The notes beneath the pieces were generated by a model, which was given only the letters and a program-made list of their open reading frames with translations, ran no database searches and was not told the DNA's origin. The translations under genes and the position numbers were made by a program. Positions 1 to 9,079 of a DNA stretch of 25,837 nt are shown one piece after another. This stretch comes from Coemansia sp. RSA 922 (Eukaryota > Kickxellomycota > Kickxellomycetes > Kickxellales > Kickxellaceae): contig JANBQS010000219.1 of NCBI GenBank assembly GCA_027577415.1, forward strand, positions 1 through 25,837, read 5' to 3'. Within the stretch, counting starts at the first letter, position 1, and every line of letters begins with the position of its first letter.

Positions 1-2052
1 GGTCGTTTGCTGCGGCGGTACGATTTGCCGGAAATGGTCGCCCTAGCCAGCGAGTACAAACTGTCATGCTTGCGCCACCAAGCGTGGTTGGACAGCACCG
101 CCAAGAGTCTAGTGCATTTGCAAAACGTCTCGACACGGCAGTGGTACCGTGTAGTCCAGAGGCTCGGCCGATCACCCGTTATCTATGGCCTAGATAGCCG
201 CAGCAGCAGTTTCCTCGGGGACAAAGTGGTATATGCGCAATGCCCTTCCCATAGTGGCATAGATAACTCAGCTGGTTCGGCTCTGTACGTGGCTATCGTG
301 CCTGCTGCTGGAAATGCTGCGGCGGTTTATTATATGGATGCCACCAAGTACGCCGAAATTGCAAATTTTGGCGTTAACGGCACCAGGCTGTCTCTTGATA
401 GCGATACACGCCTTATAGCTAGCCCATTTCGAGCTGCCTGGATCGAGGATTGGGCGTGGAGGGATTCGGGCGATCTGGATGTAGCATCTCGGGACATTAG
501 CGCAATTGATGTGGGCTTTGACGAGTCGCAGTTTGAGTGCCCGATGTCAGACCAAATGCCGTCAGATGGCTTCATGCTGAACTCCAGTGCCAGCGCAGAC
601 TCTAGTACAAATTCGCTGCTGGACACATCCGCCGAGTTTGTGATAGCCGAGGCAGCCCCAGAGCTTGCCTTGCCATCTACGTCGACGCTGTCTGAGTGGT
701 ACTCCGAGCTGTATCTTAAGGGGTTACTGTCGCCAGCTCCAGACTATAACCGCGTAGTTGACAGCCTGGCGTCGCTTTGCAGCTCATCTGCCTCAACGAG
801 TCAGTCCAACGTCGTGGTTGAAACCCTGACGAACTTGGTTTTACAATGCAGCGCTGCCATCGAGGATACGTTTGAGGTATCCGAATCAACTCAATCTGCC
901 GATGACCATGGTGTCTATCGCACTTTGCGACAACAAGCAGTACAAGCAACTGGCAGCGATGGGCCCAGCAAGCGTGCTTGGCAGGTGCGCGAGTGCCAGC
1001 TCCAGATACTTCTTCACTTGTTTGTTATTGATAGATTGCGTTCGCAACAGGCAGCCGATACCGCTCAGCTCGAAGAGACATTGCGCGACTTGGTTGATTT
1101 GCTGTGCGTTTGGGCCTCACTCGACGACATTGCAATCCAAGTCGAGGCGACGAGCAGCGATCAGAAAGCCGACAAATGTCCGGTATCAGTTAGTGAAGAA
1201 ACCAAAGATACGAACGATTTTGCCGCGGCGTTTGTTGGCGGATCCCACGTTGGCAGGTTTGCTAGCACGCTGGGCGATATTGTCGAGGAGCTGCGTGTCC
1301 AATGTGGATGGGTGCCTCCAGCGACTCGCGATGAGAGACCTTCACAATCAGAGCAGACAGAGTTGCTGTCTGAAAACAAGCGGCGCAAGGGCACGCCCCG
1401 CAAGATCGACAAGAGCTCTGGCGAGAGATCCGAAGTTATTGTGCACCAGCGAAATCCCACGCACCTAGAGCTGTCTGGCCGCAAACTGGCTCGACATTTG
1501 GACGAGTTGATTGGCGGCAATAAGGGCCAGCAGCAGCAACACCGCGACGACGCTAGCTCGAGCGAAGGTGGGTCTAGTCCCTCCTCCCGGGTCGTAGAGC
1601 GTCGTCGCCAGTCGCTTCAGCCCAGGTTACCCGCCCACTTGATCCGCCAAATCAAAAGCGAGGTCGTATCGAATTCACAGCGTGCGCCCAGCTCAAAGGC
1701 AGTCTCGCGCGCGGGCAGCAATGGCTTTGCATGCAGCATTAGCAGCAGGACGCTTGGTAGGAGCAGTAGCACGCGCAAAAAGCCCCTGCGAAAGCCGATG
1801 CTGTCCGCCTATACTGACCCGAGCGGCTCGCCGTCAACAAGTAGTCGCACCAAGGACTCGTGTATAGTCTCCGAGGCGGCGTCATTGTCTAAGCGGCGGC
1901 GCACTATTATGAGCATGCCCATGGGAAGCAGCCCCCCTGCCTTTCTGCAGTCGTCGTCGATAGTGACACCCAGCACCTTTATTTGCGGGTCGGACGATGA
2001 AGACGGAGCTCCAGTGCATACTCTTGGGTCTAAGCGAGCCCTGCAGTTTTGA
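1..2052 (+). CDS. SLD3: Sld3/Treslin-like DNA replication initiation factor, 5' partial
   Basis: The frame is open from the first base, and the first codon of the long ORF (position 7) is TTG, so the true start lies upstream of the window. About 680 C-terminal residues are present. Around residue 327 (base 985) is VRECQLQILLHL, followed about 35 residues later by LVDLLCVWASL. This pair matches my memory of the REtQLQ(I/M)IL and VDRLCIWQ helices in the Sld3/Treslin (STD) domain of fungal Sld3, which binds Cdc45. An upstream SEWYSELYLKGLL stretch fits the helix preceding that domain. The C-terminal third is Ser/Arg/Lys-rich and disordered, with a CDK-type TPRK site (Thr about 463) and several SP/TP sites; in Sld3/Treslin such sites are phosphorylated to recruit Dpb11/TopBP1. 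It should therefore act in the nucleus in origin firing. Assignment rests on remembered motifs, so it is moderate; the alternative is an unassigned disordered nuclear protein. Confidence 0.6.
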   Translation, partial: GRLLRRYDLPEMVALASEYKLSCLRHQAWLDSTAKSLVHLQNVSTRQWYRVVQRLGRSPVIYGLDSRSSSFLGDKVVYAQCPSHSGIDNSAGSALYVAIVPAAGNAAAVYYMDATKYAEIANFGVNGTRLSLDSDTRLIASPFRAAWIEDWAWRDSGDLDVASRDISAIDVGFDESQFECPMSDQMPSDGFMLNSSASADSSTNSLLDTSAEFVIAEAAPELALPSTSTLSEWYSELYLKGLLSPAPDYNRVVDSLASLCSSSASTSQSNVVVETLTNLVLQCSAAIEDTFEVSESTQSADDHGVYRTLRQQAVQATGSDGPSKRAWQVRECQLQILLHLFVIDRLRSQQAADTAQLEETLRDLVDLLCVWASLDDIAIQVEATSSDQKADKCPVSVSEETKDTNDFAAAFVGGSHVGRFASTLGDIVEELRVQCGWVPPATRDERPSQSEQTELLSENKRRKGTPRKIDKSSGERSEVIVHQRNPTHLELSGRKLARHLDELIGGNKGQQQQHRDDASSSEGGSSPSSRVVERRRQSLQPRLPAHLIRQIKSEVVSNSQRAPSSKAVSRAGSNGFACSISSRTLGRSSSTRKKPLRKPMLSAYTDPSGSPSTSSRTKDSCIVSEAASLSKRRRTIMSMPMGSSPPAFLQSSSIVTPSTFICGSDDEDGAPVHTLGSKRALQF

Positions 2053-2426
2053 GCCTACTTGGCATCAGTTGATGAATTAATTGGGTTGCAATGCTTAGCA
2101 GTAATATACCATTTGCTAAAAACGTATTTCGCTGCTGTGAATATTGAGCGCAACTGCTAATCAATTTGTTTTATTATTCAAGTCTTGGCTGCACAAAGCA
2201 ACGCTTGGTCATCGCCATCATACTTTATTTCTCAGTTATGCCCGCTGCGCACCTTGCAGGCAGAGTTTCAATTGTTCCTCATGGCATTGCTCGCACACTG
2301 CATATGACCACTTGACTAACTCTTCAAGTCAAAAGGCGACAAGACATTTTGACTCCATCTGTCGTCTTGCGCTCACATTGCTCAGTCACTTTTTTTACAG
2401 CAATATAACATTTTCAATACTACACA
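2053..2426. other. Intergenic region and 5' leader of the acyltransferase
   Basis: These 374 bp hold no convincing gene. The last 100 bases are T-rich and end in CAATATAACATTTTCAATACTACACA immediately before the acyltransferase ATG, a typical fungal leader. No clear TATA box is seen. The short reading frame that overlaps the next gene has no recognisable protein features. Confidence 0.5.
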
Positions 2427-3821
2427 ATGCTACAAGCAGACGCCGACCCGAGCGAGTTTAGGTACTCTGCTACCAACAACATATCGTACATGTACCAAGT
2501 CTACTGCTCGTACATCCTGCTGTTCAAGAACACGACTAAGCAAGACGACTTTATGGCAGCGCAGCATTTGCAAGATGGGTTAAAAATGTTGGTGCGCAAG
2601 TACTACCAGCCTGTCGCTGGCTGGTTTGACGTCCGCGGCGATGACATTGACGTTGTGTTTTACGCCGACAAGTTCAACGATCCGCCGTTGACTACCCAGA
2701 CGCTGGATATCGACAGCAAAGAGCTAGCTAGCCACGTCTACAAGAGCAACGTGGCGTTGTTGGTGCCTGACTGCCCATCGAGTTTTATATCTCGCGAGAA
2801 CAGAGACATACCCATGTTTCTCGTCAAGGCTACTTACCTCGAGTCTAATGACGCCATGACGCTGGGCGTAACGTACCACCACTCGCTAATGGATGGCACG
2901 GCGTTTTGGACTTTTATGAACAACTGGGCCAGTCTGTGCAAGCAACTTTACGACCAAGTCAGTCCTGGTTTGGTGCCACTAATCCCTAATCCACCGTCGT
3001 TTGGGTTTCCAGGTATCAGCCACTTGCACAAGTCAGAATTGCAGGTCGACCATTCGGAGTACGCACTGGTTGATTCGAGCAGCTTTACTCGTGTGTTCTT
3101 ATCGGGCAAGGACAAAATCAAGGAAAACTTGTTTGTTATATCGGTTGAACAGCAGCATGGGCTTCGTCAGATGGCTAAGGAGTTTGGCGTGTCCTTCAAT
3201 ACTATACTTTGTGCCATCTTTTGGAAGGAGATCAGCGTCCTTCGCTACAACGCAAGACCGTCGACTGCGCAGGATATATCGCTGTTTACGTGTGCTACCA
3301 ATCCGCGGGCTCAGCTCGGGCTGTCCAAGAACTTGTGCGCTAGCCCGGTTATTAACTTGGCTGAACCCAGGCCGATTGGCAAGGTAGCTGCAATGGAACT
3401 ACGCGACGTGGCGCTGTTGGTCAGTCAGACTGTCGCCAAGGGCTCTGCAGAGTACGTCTACAGCTCGACAAGCTTTTTGCTCGCACAGAGACAAAAGGAG
3501 ATCAGCAACGAGAAATTGGGTATTTCTGGCGATAAGATTATGCTTGTGTATGTGTGCCCAGCGTATGCCAAGTGTGTGGTCTCATCAAGCCGCAACTTCC
3601 CAATCTACCAGTCGGATTTCGGGTTTGGACAGCCAGAGTACGTTCGCCCGCCCTATCTCCCGTTTGACGGCTGTATGCGGATCTGGCCTACGCCGCAGTC
3701 TGCTTGTAGTGGGACGGCCAACAACGAGGCGCCACTTGAAATATACCTGTCGCAGCCCGACTATGTCGACTTTACGCAGTCACCGCTACTGAGCCCATTC
3801 ATCGTCCCCTCACTTCTCTAA
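2427..3821 (+). CDS. BAHD-type acyltransferase (transferase family)
   Basis: A 464-residue single-exon protein, within the usual 430-480 range of the family. It has both BAHD signatures: the catalytic HxxxD as H152-S-L-M-D156, preceded by His151 and followed by Gly157, and a C-terminal DFGFG at 397-401 standing for the structural DFGWG. The N-terminal part has a hydrophobic YCSYILLFKN strand and KMLVRKYYQPVAGWF, corresponding to the conserved 'L...YYPLAGR' region. Family members transfer an acyl group from acyl-CoA to an alcohol or amine and are usually cytosolic. In fungi they include trichothecene O-acetyltransferase-like enzymes, but the substrate cannot be read from sequence. ATG 2427 is the first in frame and places the conserved N-terminal strand correctly. 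No signal peptide or membrane segment is evident. The neighbours are housekeeping genes, so this is not an obvious biosynthetic cluster. Confidence 0.85.
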   Translation: MLQADADPSEFRYSATNNISYMYQVYCSYILLFKNTTKQDDFMAAQHLQDGLKMLVRKYYQPVAGWFDVRGDDIDVVFYADKFNDPPLTTQTLDIDSKELASHVYKSNVALLVPDCPSSFISRENRDIPMFLVKATYLESNDAMTLGVTYHHSLMDGTAFWTFMNNWASLCKQLYDQVSPGLVPLIPNPPSFGFPGISHLHKSELQVDHSEYALVDSSSFTRVFLSGKDKIKENLFVISVEQQHGLRQMAKEFGVSFNTILCAIFWKEISVLRYNARPSTAQDISLFTCATNPRAQLGLSKNLCASPVINLAEPRPIGKVAAMELRDVALLVSQTVAKGSAEYVYSSTSFLLAQRQKEISNEKLGISGDKIMLVYVCPAYAKCVVSSSRNFPIYQSDFGFGQPEYVRPPYLPFDGCMRIWPTPQSACSGTANNEAPLEIYLSQPDYVDFTQSPLLSPFIVPSLL

Positions 3822-4110
3822 TGAAATCTGATCATCTCTAAATCAGGCATCCGCATTTCCGCACTCTGGTCACTGATCACCGAATCACCGCCGAGCCACT
3901 TTAGTAAGCTTTTTAAAAACTTTTTTTTTTTTTTTTTTGCTCTTTATCAAACTTTGACTCTTTCTTGCTAGCGATCCTTCTCTTGTTACGTTATCTACTT
4001 TGTTTGTTTGTTTTTATTGCTGTTCGGGTCTATATTTTCTCTCCTTCGGTTCTTCCTCGTGTCTACACACTGGCTTTAAATTTGACACGTCGTCGTCACC
4101 GCTAGCTACA
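3822..4110. other. Intergenic region with T18 tract, RPO41 promoter
   Basis: The region contains an uninterrupted run of 18 T at 3921-3938, then a T/C-rich stretch (TTTG and TTTGTTTG repeats around 4000) leading to the RPO41 ATG. Long T tracts exclude nucleosomes in fungal promoters, so a promoter role is likely. No TATA box is clear. The frame is open upstream of ATG 4111 back to about 4000, but the encoded Phe/Cys-rich peptide does not look like part of the protein. Confidence 0.5.
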
Positions 4111-7100
4111 ATGAGCCAGCTGATGCTTAGGGCGCTGCGATCACATACTCGCACGGCTGGTAGCTGGACCTTGCGCTCAAACACATATACTGCGCCGCGG
4201 ACTCCAGCTTGCTTGGCTCGTTTGCAGTTGCCAGTGGCTAGTACTATACAAGCCCGGCTTTTCTCACAGCAACCATGGCTACGACAGTCGCTGCACGCCG
4301 AGGCAGAGCAGCCAGGCCATGTGCTAGACGAGGACAGCACTCTGTTTGCGTCTACTACCAAGGATCTGATCTCGATGCGCGACATGCGCGAGGACACGGA
4401 ACTAGTGCACTATATGCAAACTGGCAAGACCTTGGCTGAGCAGCTGTCGGTGATGCAGGCCTGCTTACTGAACGGCAATGTCGAGCGAGCGCAGAGGATC
4501 CTGATCGGCTTGTATCGATTGTACCCAGAGACGATGAAGGAGGCGGCGGATGTATCTGTGCACAACGAGATTGTTGGCGGACTGCTGGCTGCCAAACCGC
4601 GACCGCTAACCACAGAGGCACTGCTGTGGTACGACCAAATGGAGCGGCACTACCATATCAAGCCTAACACGAACACGTTCGCTATCCTTATCAGCGGATT
4701 TGTAAAGTAAGTGGAGATTGGACATTATTCCTATGGCCATTGATGGGCATTCCAGTATTTGGTGCTGCTTGTGCTAATTACCACGATTTTATTTTTGTAC
4801 TGTAGTGGCGGTATGCGCAATGTTGCTGTCGTACTTATGCAGGAGATGTTGCGCTGCGGGCACACCTTCCACGATCTCTTGCTCAGCACGTACCTGTCGG
4901 ATACAGACATTGATCACATAAAAGACGTTGCTCGGAGTATTATCAGCCAGGGCCTAGAAAGCAGCGACGTGGCCACCAACCTTCTCAACGCAGTTAATGA
5001 CGCCGAAGAAAGGCTAGTGTCGCTGTCAGCCGACGCTAACGAGTGCGAAGGCGACGCCGATCGTCTTTACCAGACGCCCACGGATGCCGTTGACTCAAAG
5101 TTGCATGCCGCCGCAGCGACAGCAACGATGGAATCTGCGGCCGAGGCTAATACTCTAGTATCGACCAATGTGGAGGGTATCGAACAGCTAAAGGGCTCTC
5201 TCAAATCGCTCTACACCAACGAGCTCGAGGGCTACAATCTCCAGCTGCGCCTGGAGCGCGACACATACGACTCGGCGCTGGCACGCTTCCGCGAGATCAA
5301 CAAAAAACGAGGCGATCCACTGCTGCTGACTGACATTGGCGCGCTGAAGAGGTTATCGGCAGAGTGGCTACCTCAGCTCGAGGCCCTAATCGAGGAAGAG
5401 CACGAGCGCTGCAAAAAGGCCATGGAGACTGGCGATGACCGCATACGAGAGCACTACGGCCGATTCCTGACCATGCTTGATCCGCCAAAGATAGCAATCA
5501 TCACTATCCTTGAGGTACTGCGTCTTTGCTCCGTTATACCAAAGAATAGCAAGGATCACTCGCCAAAGCTGTCTGGTCTAAAGACGGCGATGCTAGTCAA
5601 TGCGTTAAGTACGGCTGTCCACAACGAGATCCGCTTCAACCGCATGAAGCTGCGCAGCAATCGGCATATCACTGGTCGCAACATTTCGGTAGCCAGGCTG
5701 GCGTCGTCGGGAAAGTTGTTTAATATGGCTGTGCGGCGAGCAAAGGCGCATGAGCTGCGAGAGAACAGTAACCAAGACTGGCTGGATACTTGGGACATTA
5801 CGACCAAGACGAGGATCGGGTCGTTGCTCCTGTCTATGCTTATTGAGACGGCTCGCATTCCCGAACACTCCAACGATCCGGAAACTGGGCAGCGGACGCA
5901 GCGAATGGTACCTGCGTTTTCGCACGGCTACGAGCTGAGCAAGGGTCGCAAATTCGGCATTCTGAGAGCTCATAACTCACTTCGAGAGCTGTTTAAAAGC
6001 GACGCCCTCGTTGGCGTTGTTAATGCCCGCCATCTCCCGATGCTGGTGCCCCCGCGCCCCTGGCTGACGTTTAACTCGGGCGGGTACTTGTCGCAAGACG
6101 AGCCCTGCATGCGAATCAAGGACAACGCTGAGCAACTGCGCTATTTGAAAAAGGCGTCGAACGACGATCGCCTGTACACGCTGCTTGCTGGCTTGGACTC
6201 GCTTGGTCTAACCAAGTGGAGCATCAATCGTCCTATTTTCGATGCCGTCCGCAAGGTATGGAACTCTGGAAAAGAGATTGCCAAGATACCTGCGCGTACC
6301 TTTGATAGACCAGAACCCGTCAAGCCTGAAGATTACGAGACCAACGACAAGGCGCGTATCAAGTATGGAATGGAGATGCAAGAGTGGAACAATAACCGGG
6401 CAAGTCAGCATTCGGAGCGCTGTGACTGCAACTACAAGGTCGAGATTGCCCGAGCGTTCCTAAACTACCCCATGTATTTCCCTCACAACATGGACTTTCG
6501 CGGTCGCGCCTACCCGATCCCGCCGCACTTCAACCACTTGGGAAACGATCTCTGCCGAGGACTGCTTGTGTTCCACGAGGGGCGGCCGCTGGGCGAGCGC
6601 GGAATGTACTGGCTCAAGATCCACCTGGCCAATCTCTTTGGCAAGGACAAGCTCTCGCACGACGAGCGCCTGGCGTTTGTCGACTCGAACCTTGACAACA
6701 TTATGGCGTCCGCCGATAACCCAGTACCCGATTCGCTAGTCGATGGCAGCACCGATGCAGCCCAGCCGTGGTGGCTGGAGGCTGAGGATGCCTGGCAAGC
6801 CCTGGCTGCGTGTGTCGAACTGACCGAGGCAGTGCGCTCGCCTGATCCAGCGGAGTACGTAAGCAGACTGCATATCCACCAGGACGGTACTTGTAACGGT
6901 CTACAGCACTATGCGGCGATGGGCCGCGATACAAAGGGAGCCTTTGAAGTCAACCTCATGCCGTCTGATCGGCCTCAGGACGTGTACGCTGGCGTGCTAA
7001 GCGGCGTGATCCGGCTTATAGACGAGGACGCCAAGCAGGGCGTGCAGGAGGCGGTGGCCTTGCGCGACAAGCTAACTCGCAAGATCGTCAAGCAAACGGT

Positions 7101-8838
7101 GATGACCAACGTATACGGCGTGACCCTGATAGGAGCAAAGGAGCAAATTGCTGCTCGCCTGCGTGAAATTAAAGACGAGAACGGGCAGCACGAATTCGAC
7201 GTCGTCGTGGTGTCAAAGATCGCACTATACGTGGCGAAAAAGATTTTTGAATCGCTGGGTGAGATGTTTACGCAGGCGCAGCAGATCCAGAACTGGCTCA
7301 ACGAGTCGGCGAGGCGTATCGCCAAGAGCATGCCCGAGTCGGCGCTCGAGTCGTGGAAGCGTATGATCCTCGATTCCAAGGAGTCGCAGACAAAGTTTCG
7401 GTCGGCTCTGCGCGATGCCAAAGAAAACTCGCGTGTACTGGATAACGAGACTATTCTTGAGATCCGTCCTGACCTCGGGCCCGGTGCACAGCGGCGCAAG
7501 CGTCTCAACGCTCTTGCCACCAAGCCGATGACTACCGTGGTGTGGACTACGCCTCTTGGACTGACGGTGGTTCAGCCTTATCGCAAGCTTGTCAAGCGCA
7601 ACGTGGCCACCACCCTTCAGAGCATCGTCGTCAGCGACTCAAACATGCCCTCGCCAGTGAACTCGCAAAAGCAAAAGACAGCGTTCCCGCCAAACTACGT
7701 GCACTCGCTGGATGCCTCGCATATGACGCTATCGGCTATTGAGTGCAAAAAGGCTGGGTTGGTATTTGCCTCGGTCCACGACTCCTACTGGACCCACGCT
7801 TGCGATGTGGACACGATGAACAACATCATTCGTGATCAGTTTGTCCAGCTACATCGGCGACCTATCATGGAGGACCTCAAGGCCGAGTTTGGGGACCGCT
7901 ACAAGGACCATATGATGCCTGTGATCGGTTGGGAATACGTCTCAAAGGACAACTTTATTGACGGCGGCAAGCTCAAGCTCAACAAGGCGCGTGTTACCAA
8001 GAAGGCCGAACGTATCCAAAAGGAGAAGGAGGTTGAAATGGAACTGGCGATGCGTCATCTAGAGGCGTGTGGCGAGGGCGAGGCCGAGGGGGAGGCGGAC
8101 AAAGAGACAGAAGATGCCTATGCGACTGTGCAGGCGCATCAAGCGCGGAAAGAAGCGGCAACGGCAGAGAAGGAGCGAGTGCTGCGTGCTGCCGAGAATC
8201 TAACGGCTTCGTTGGAAGTGGTTGACTTGCGTTCCATTGAGCTCATTGATCCGAAGCTGGACTTGCCTGGAGCGCTCCGCCAGGTCGACCTCATTCTCTA
8301 TACACTCAGCTTTAATCAGAAGGAGTATGCAGAGCAAGTCACTGAGCTGCGCAAGGAGTACAAGACACGAATTCGGTTAGCCAAGGTATCAAAGGTGGCA
8401 AAGGTATCCAAGAAGAAGTCAAGGACCAAGACCAAGGTCGTCGTTCCGGCTGCGACCAGTGCCAGTACCGAAGTTGCTGAAGGCGCCACTCAGGCCACTA
8501 CTGCTGCTGCTGTTGCTGCTGATGCCGTGCCCGAGCAAGACAGTGCTGCGGCTGCTCTCGTCGCAGAGTCGATAATGCAGTTGGAGAAAGAGTTGGACGC
8601 CAAGATTGCTGAGCTGGACCAGAAATACGTGCTCGAGTATAGCATGCCGCCGATTATTCTAGACCACAGAATGTCGACGGAGCTTATCAAGGACACCAAC
8701 GATATGATTAAGAGGGGAGAGCTGGCCGGACGCCTTGTTAAGCGTGTTTCGTGGGTAGGCATCGAGTTTGACCCATTGCCAGCGCCTGGAGATTTTGACA
8801 TTGGTGAGGTTATGAAAAGCCCCTACTTTTTCAGCTAG
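4111..8838 (+). CDS. RPO41: Mitochondrial DNA-directed RNA polymerase (two exons)
   Basis: Joining 4111-4706 and 4806-8838 gives 1,542 residues. This single-subunit T7-type polymerase transcribes mitochondrial DNA and primes its replication. Residues 1-60 are Arg/Ser/Thr-rich without acidic residues, a good matrix-targeting signal. A PPR-like region follows (about 90-240), then the N-terminal polymerase domain (about 345-640) and the catalytic domain (about 740-1255). Catalytic residues are visible: motif A QDGTCNG with Asp892; motif B R-K-I-V-K961...Y969-G with the T7 K631-Y639 spacing of eight; motif C VHDSYW with Asp1191. The canonical C-terminus ends GDFDIGEVMKSPYFFS. Between the thumb/palm helices and this tail is an extra segment of about 245 residues (about 1260-1505), Lys/Glu/Ala-rich and predicted coiled coil, absent from human POLRMT as I recall it. 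ATG 4111 is chosen because it starts the targeting sequence; ATGs further in would remove it. Confidence 0.95.
4707..4805 (+). other. RPO41: Spliceosomal intron in RPO41, 99 bp
   Basis: The donor is AA|GTAAGT at 4707 and the acceptor TGTAG at 4805. TGCTAAT at 4772-4778 is a good branch site, with the branch A about 28 nt before the acceptor. The intron is phase 2: AA plus T restores an Asn codon and joins ...SGFV to NGGMRNVAV in frame, giving a continuous PPR-like helix. Without splicing the first exon ends at a TAA overlapping the donor. Confidence 0.93.
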
Positions 8839-9079
8839 ACTGCCGACCTCCTTTTTCAAACACTCCAGCTAGATTTTCATGCGAGAACAAGTGTACAAAC
8901 AAATAAATAAATATATAGATTAGATATTCACGTTGGATATACAAATGGGCTATTTGGCCACCCTAGGATGTTCCTAAGAGCGCAGTCGCTTGGAGGGTCC
9001 GACCTGGGGCACTTCATCCATGTGATGATGCTTCGTTGAAGTGACAGCACTTGGAAGAGCCAATATCTTAGAGCCCTTT
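8839..9079. other. Convergent 3' ends of RPO41 and the FunK1-like gene
   Basis: The stretch of 241 bp lies between two converging genes. AAATAAATAAATATATAG near 8899-8916 is A/T-rich, resembles fungal polyadenylation (efficiency/positioning) elements and sits about 65 bp after the RPO41 stop. No gene is seen. Confidence 0.5.

Noticed and set aside
872..1468. Overlapping 198-codon frame on the + strand inside the Sld3-like gene
   Set aside because: It is a shadow of the coding frame, Arg/Cys-rich, without family features, and lies wholly within a better supported gene.
2427..4110. Secondary-metabolite gene cluster around the BAHD acyltransferase
   Set aside because: Neighbours are a replication factor and RPO41; no synthase, P450 or transporter is present, and the OYE gene is 12 kb away behind unrelated genes.
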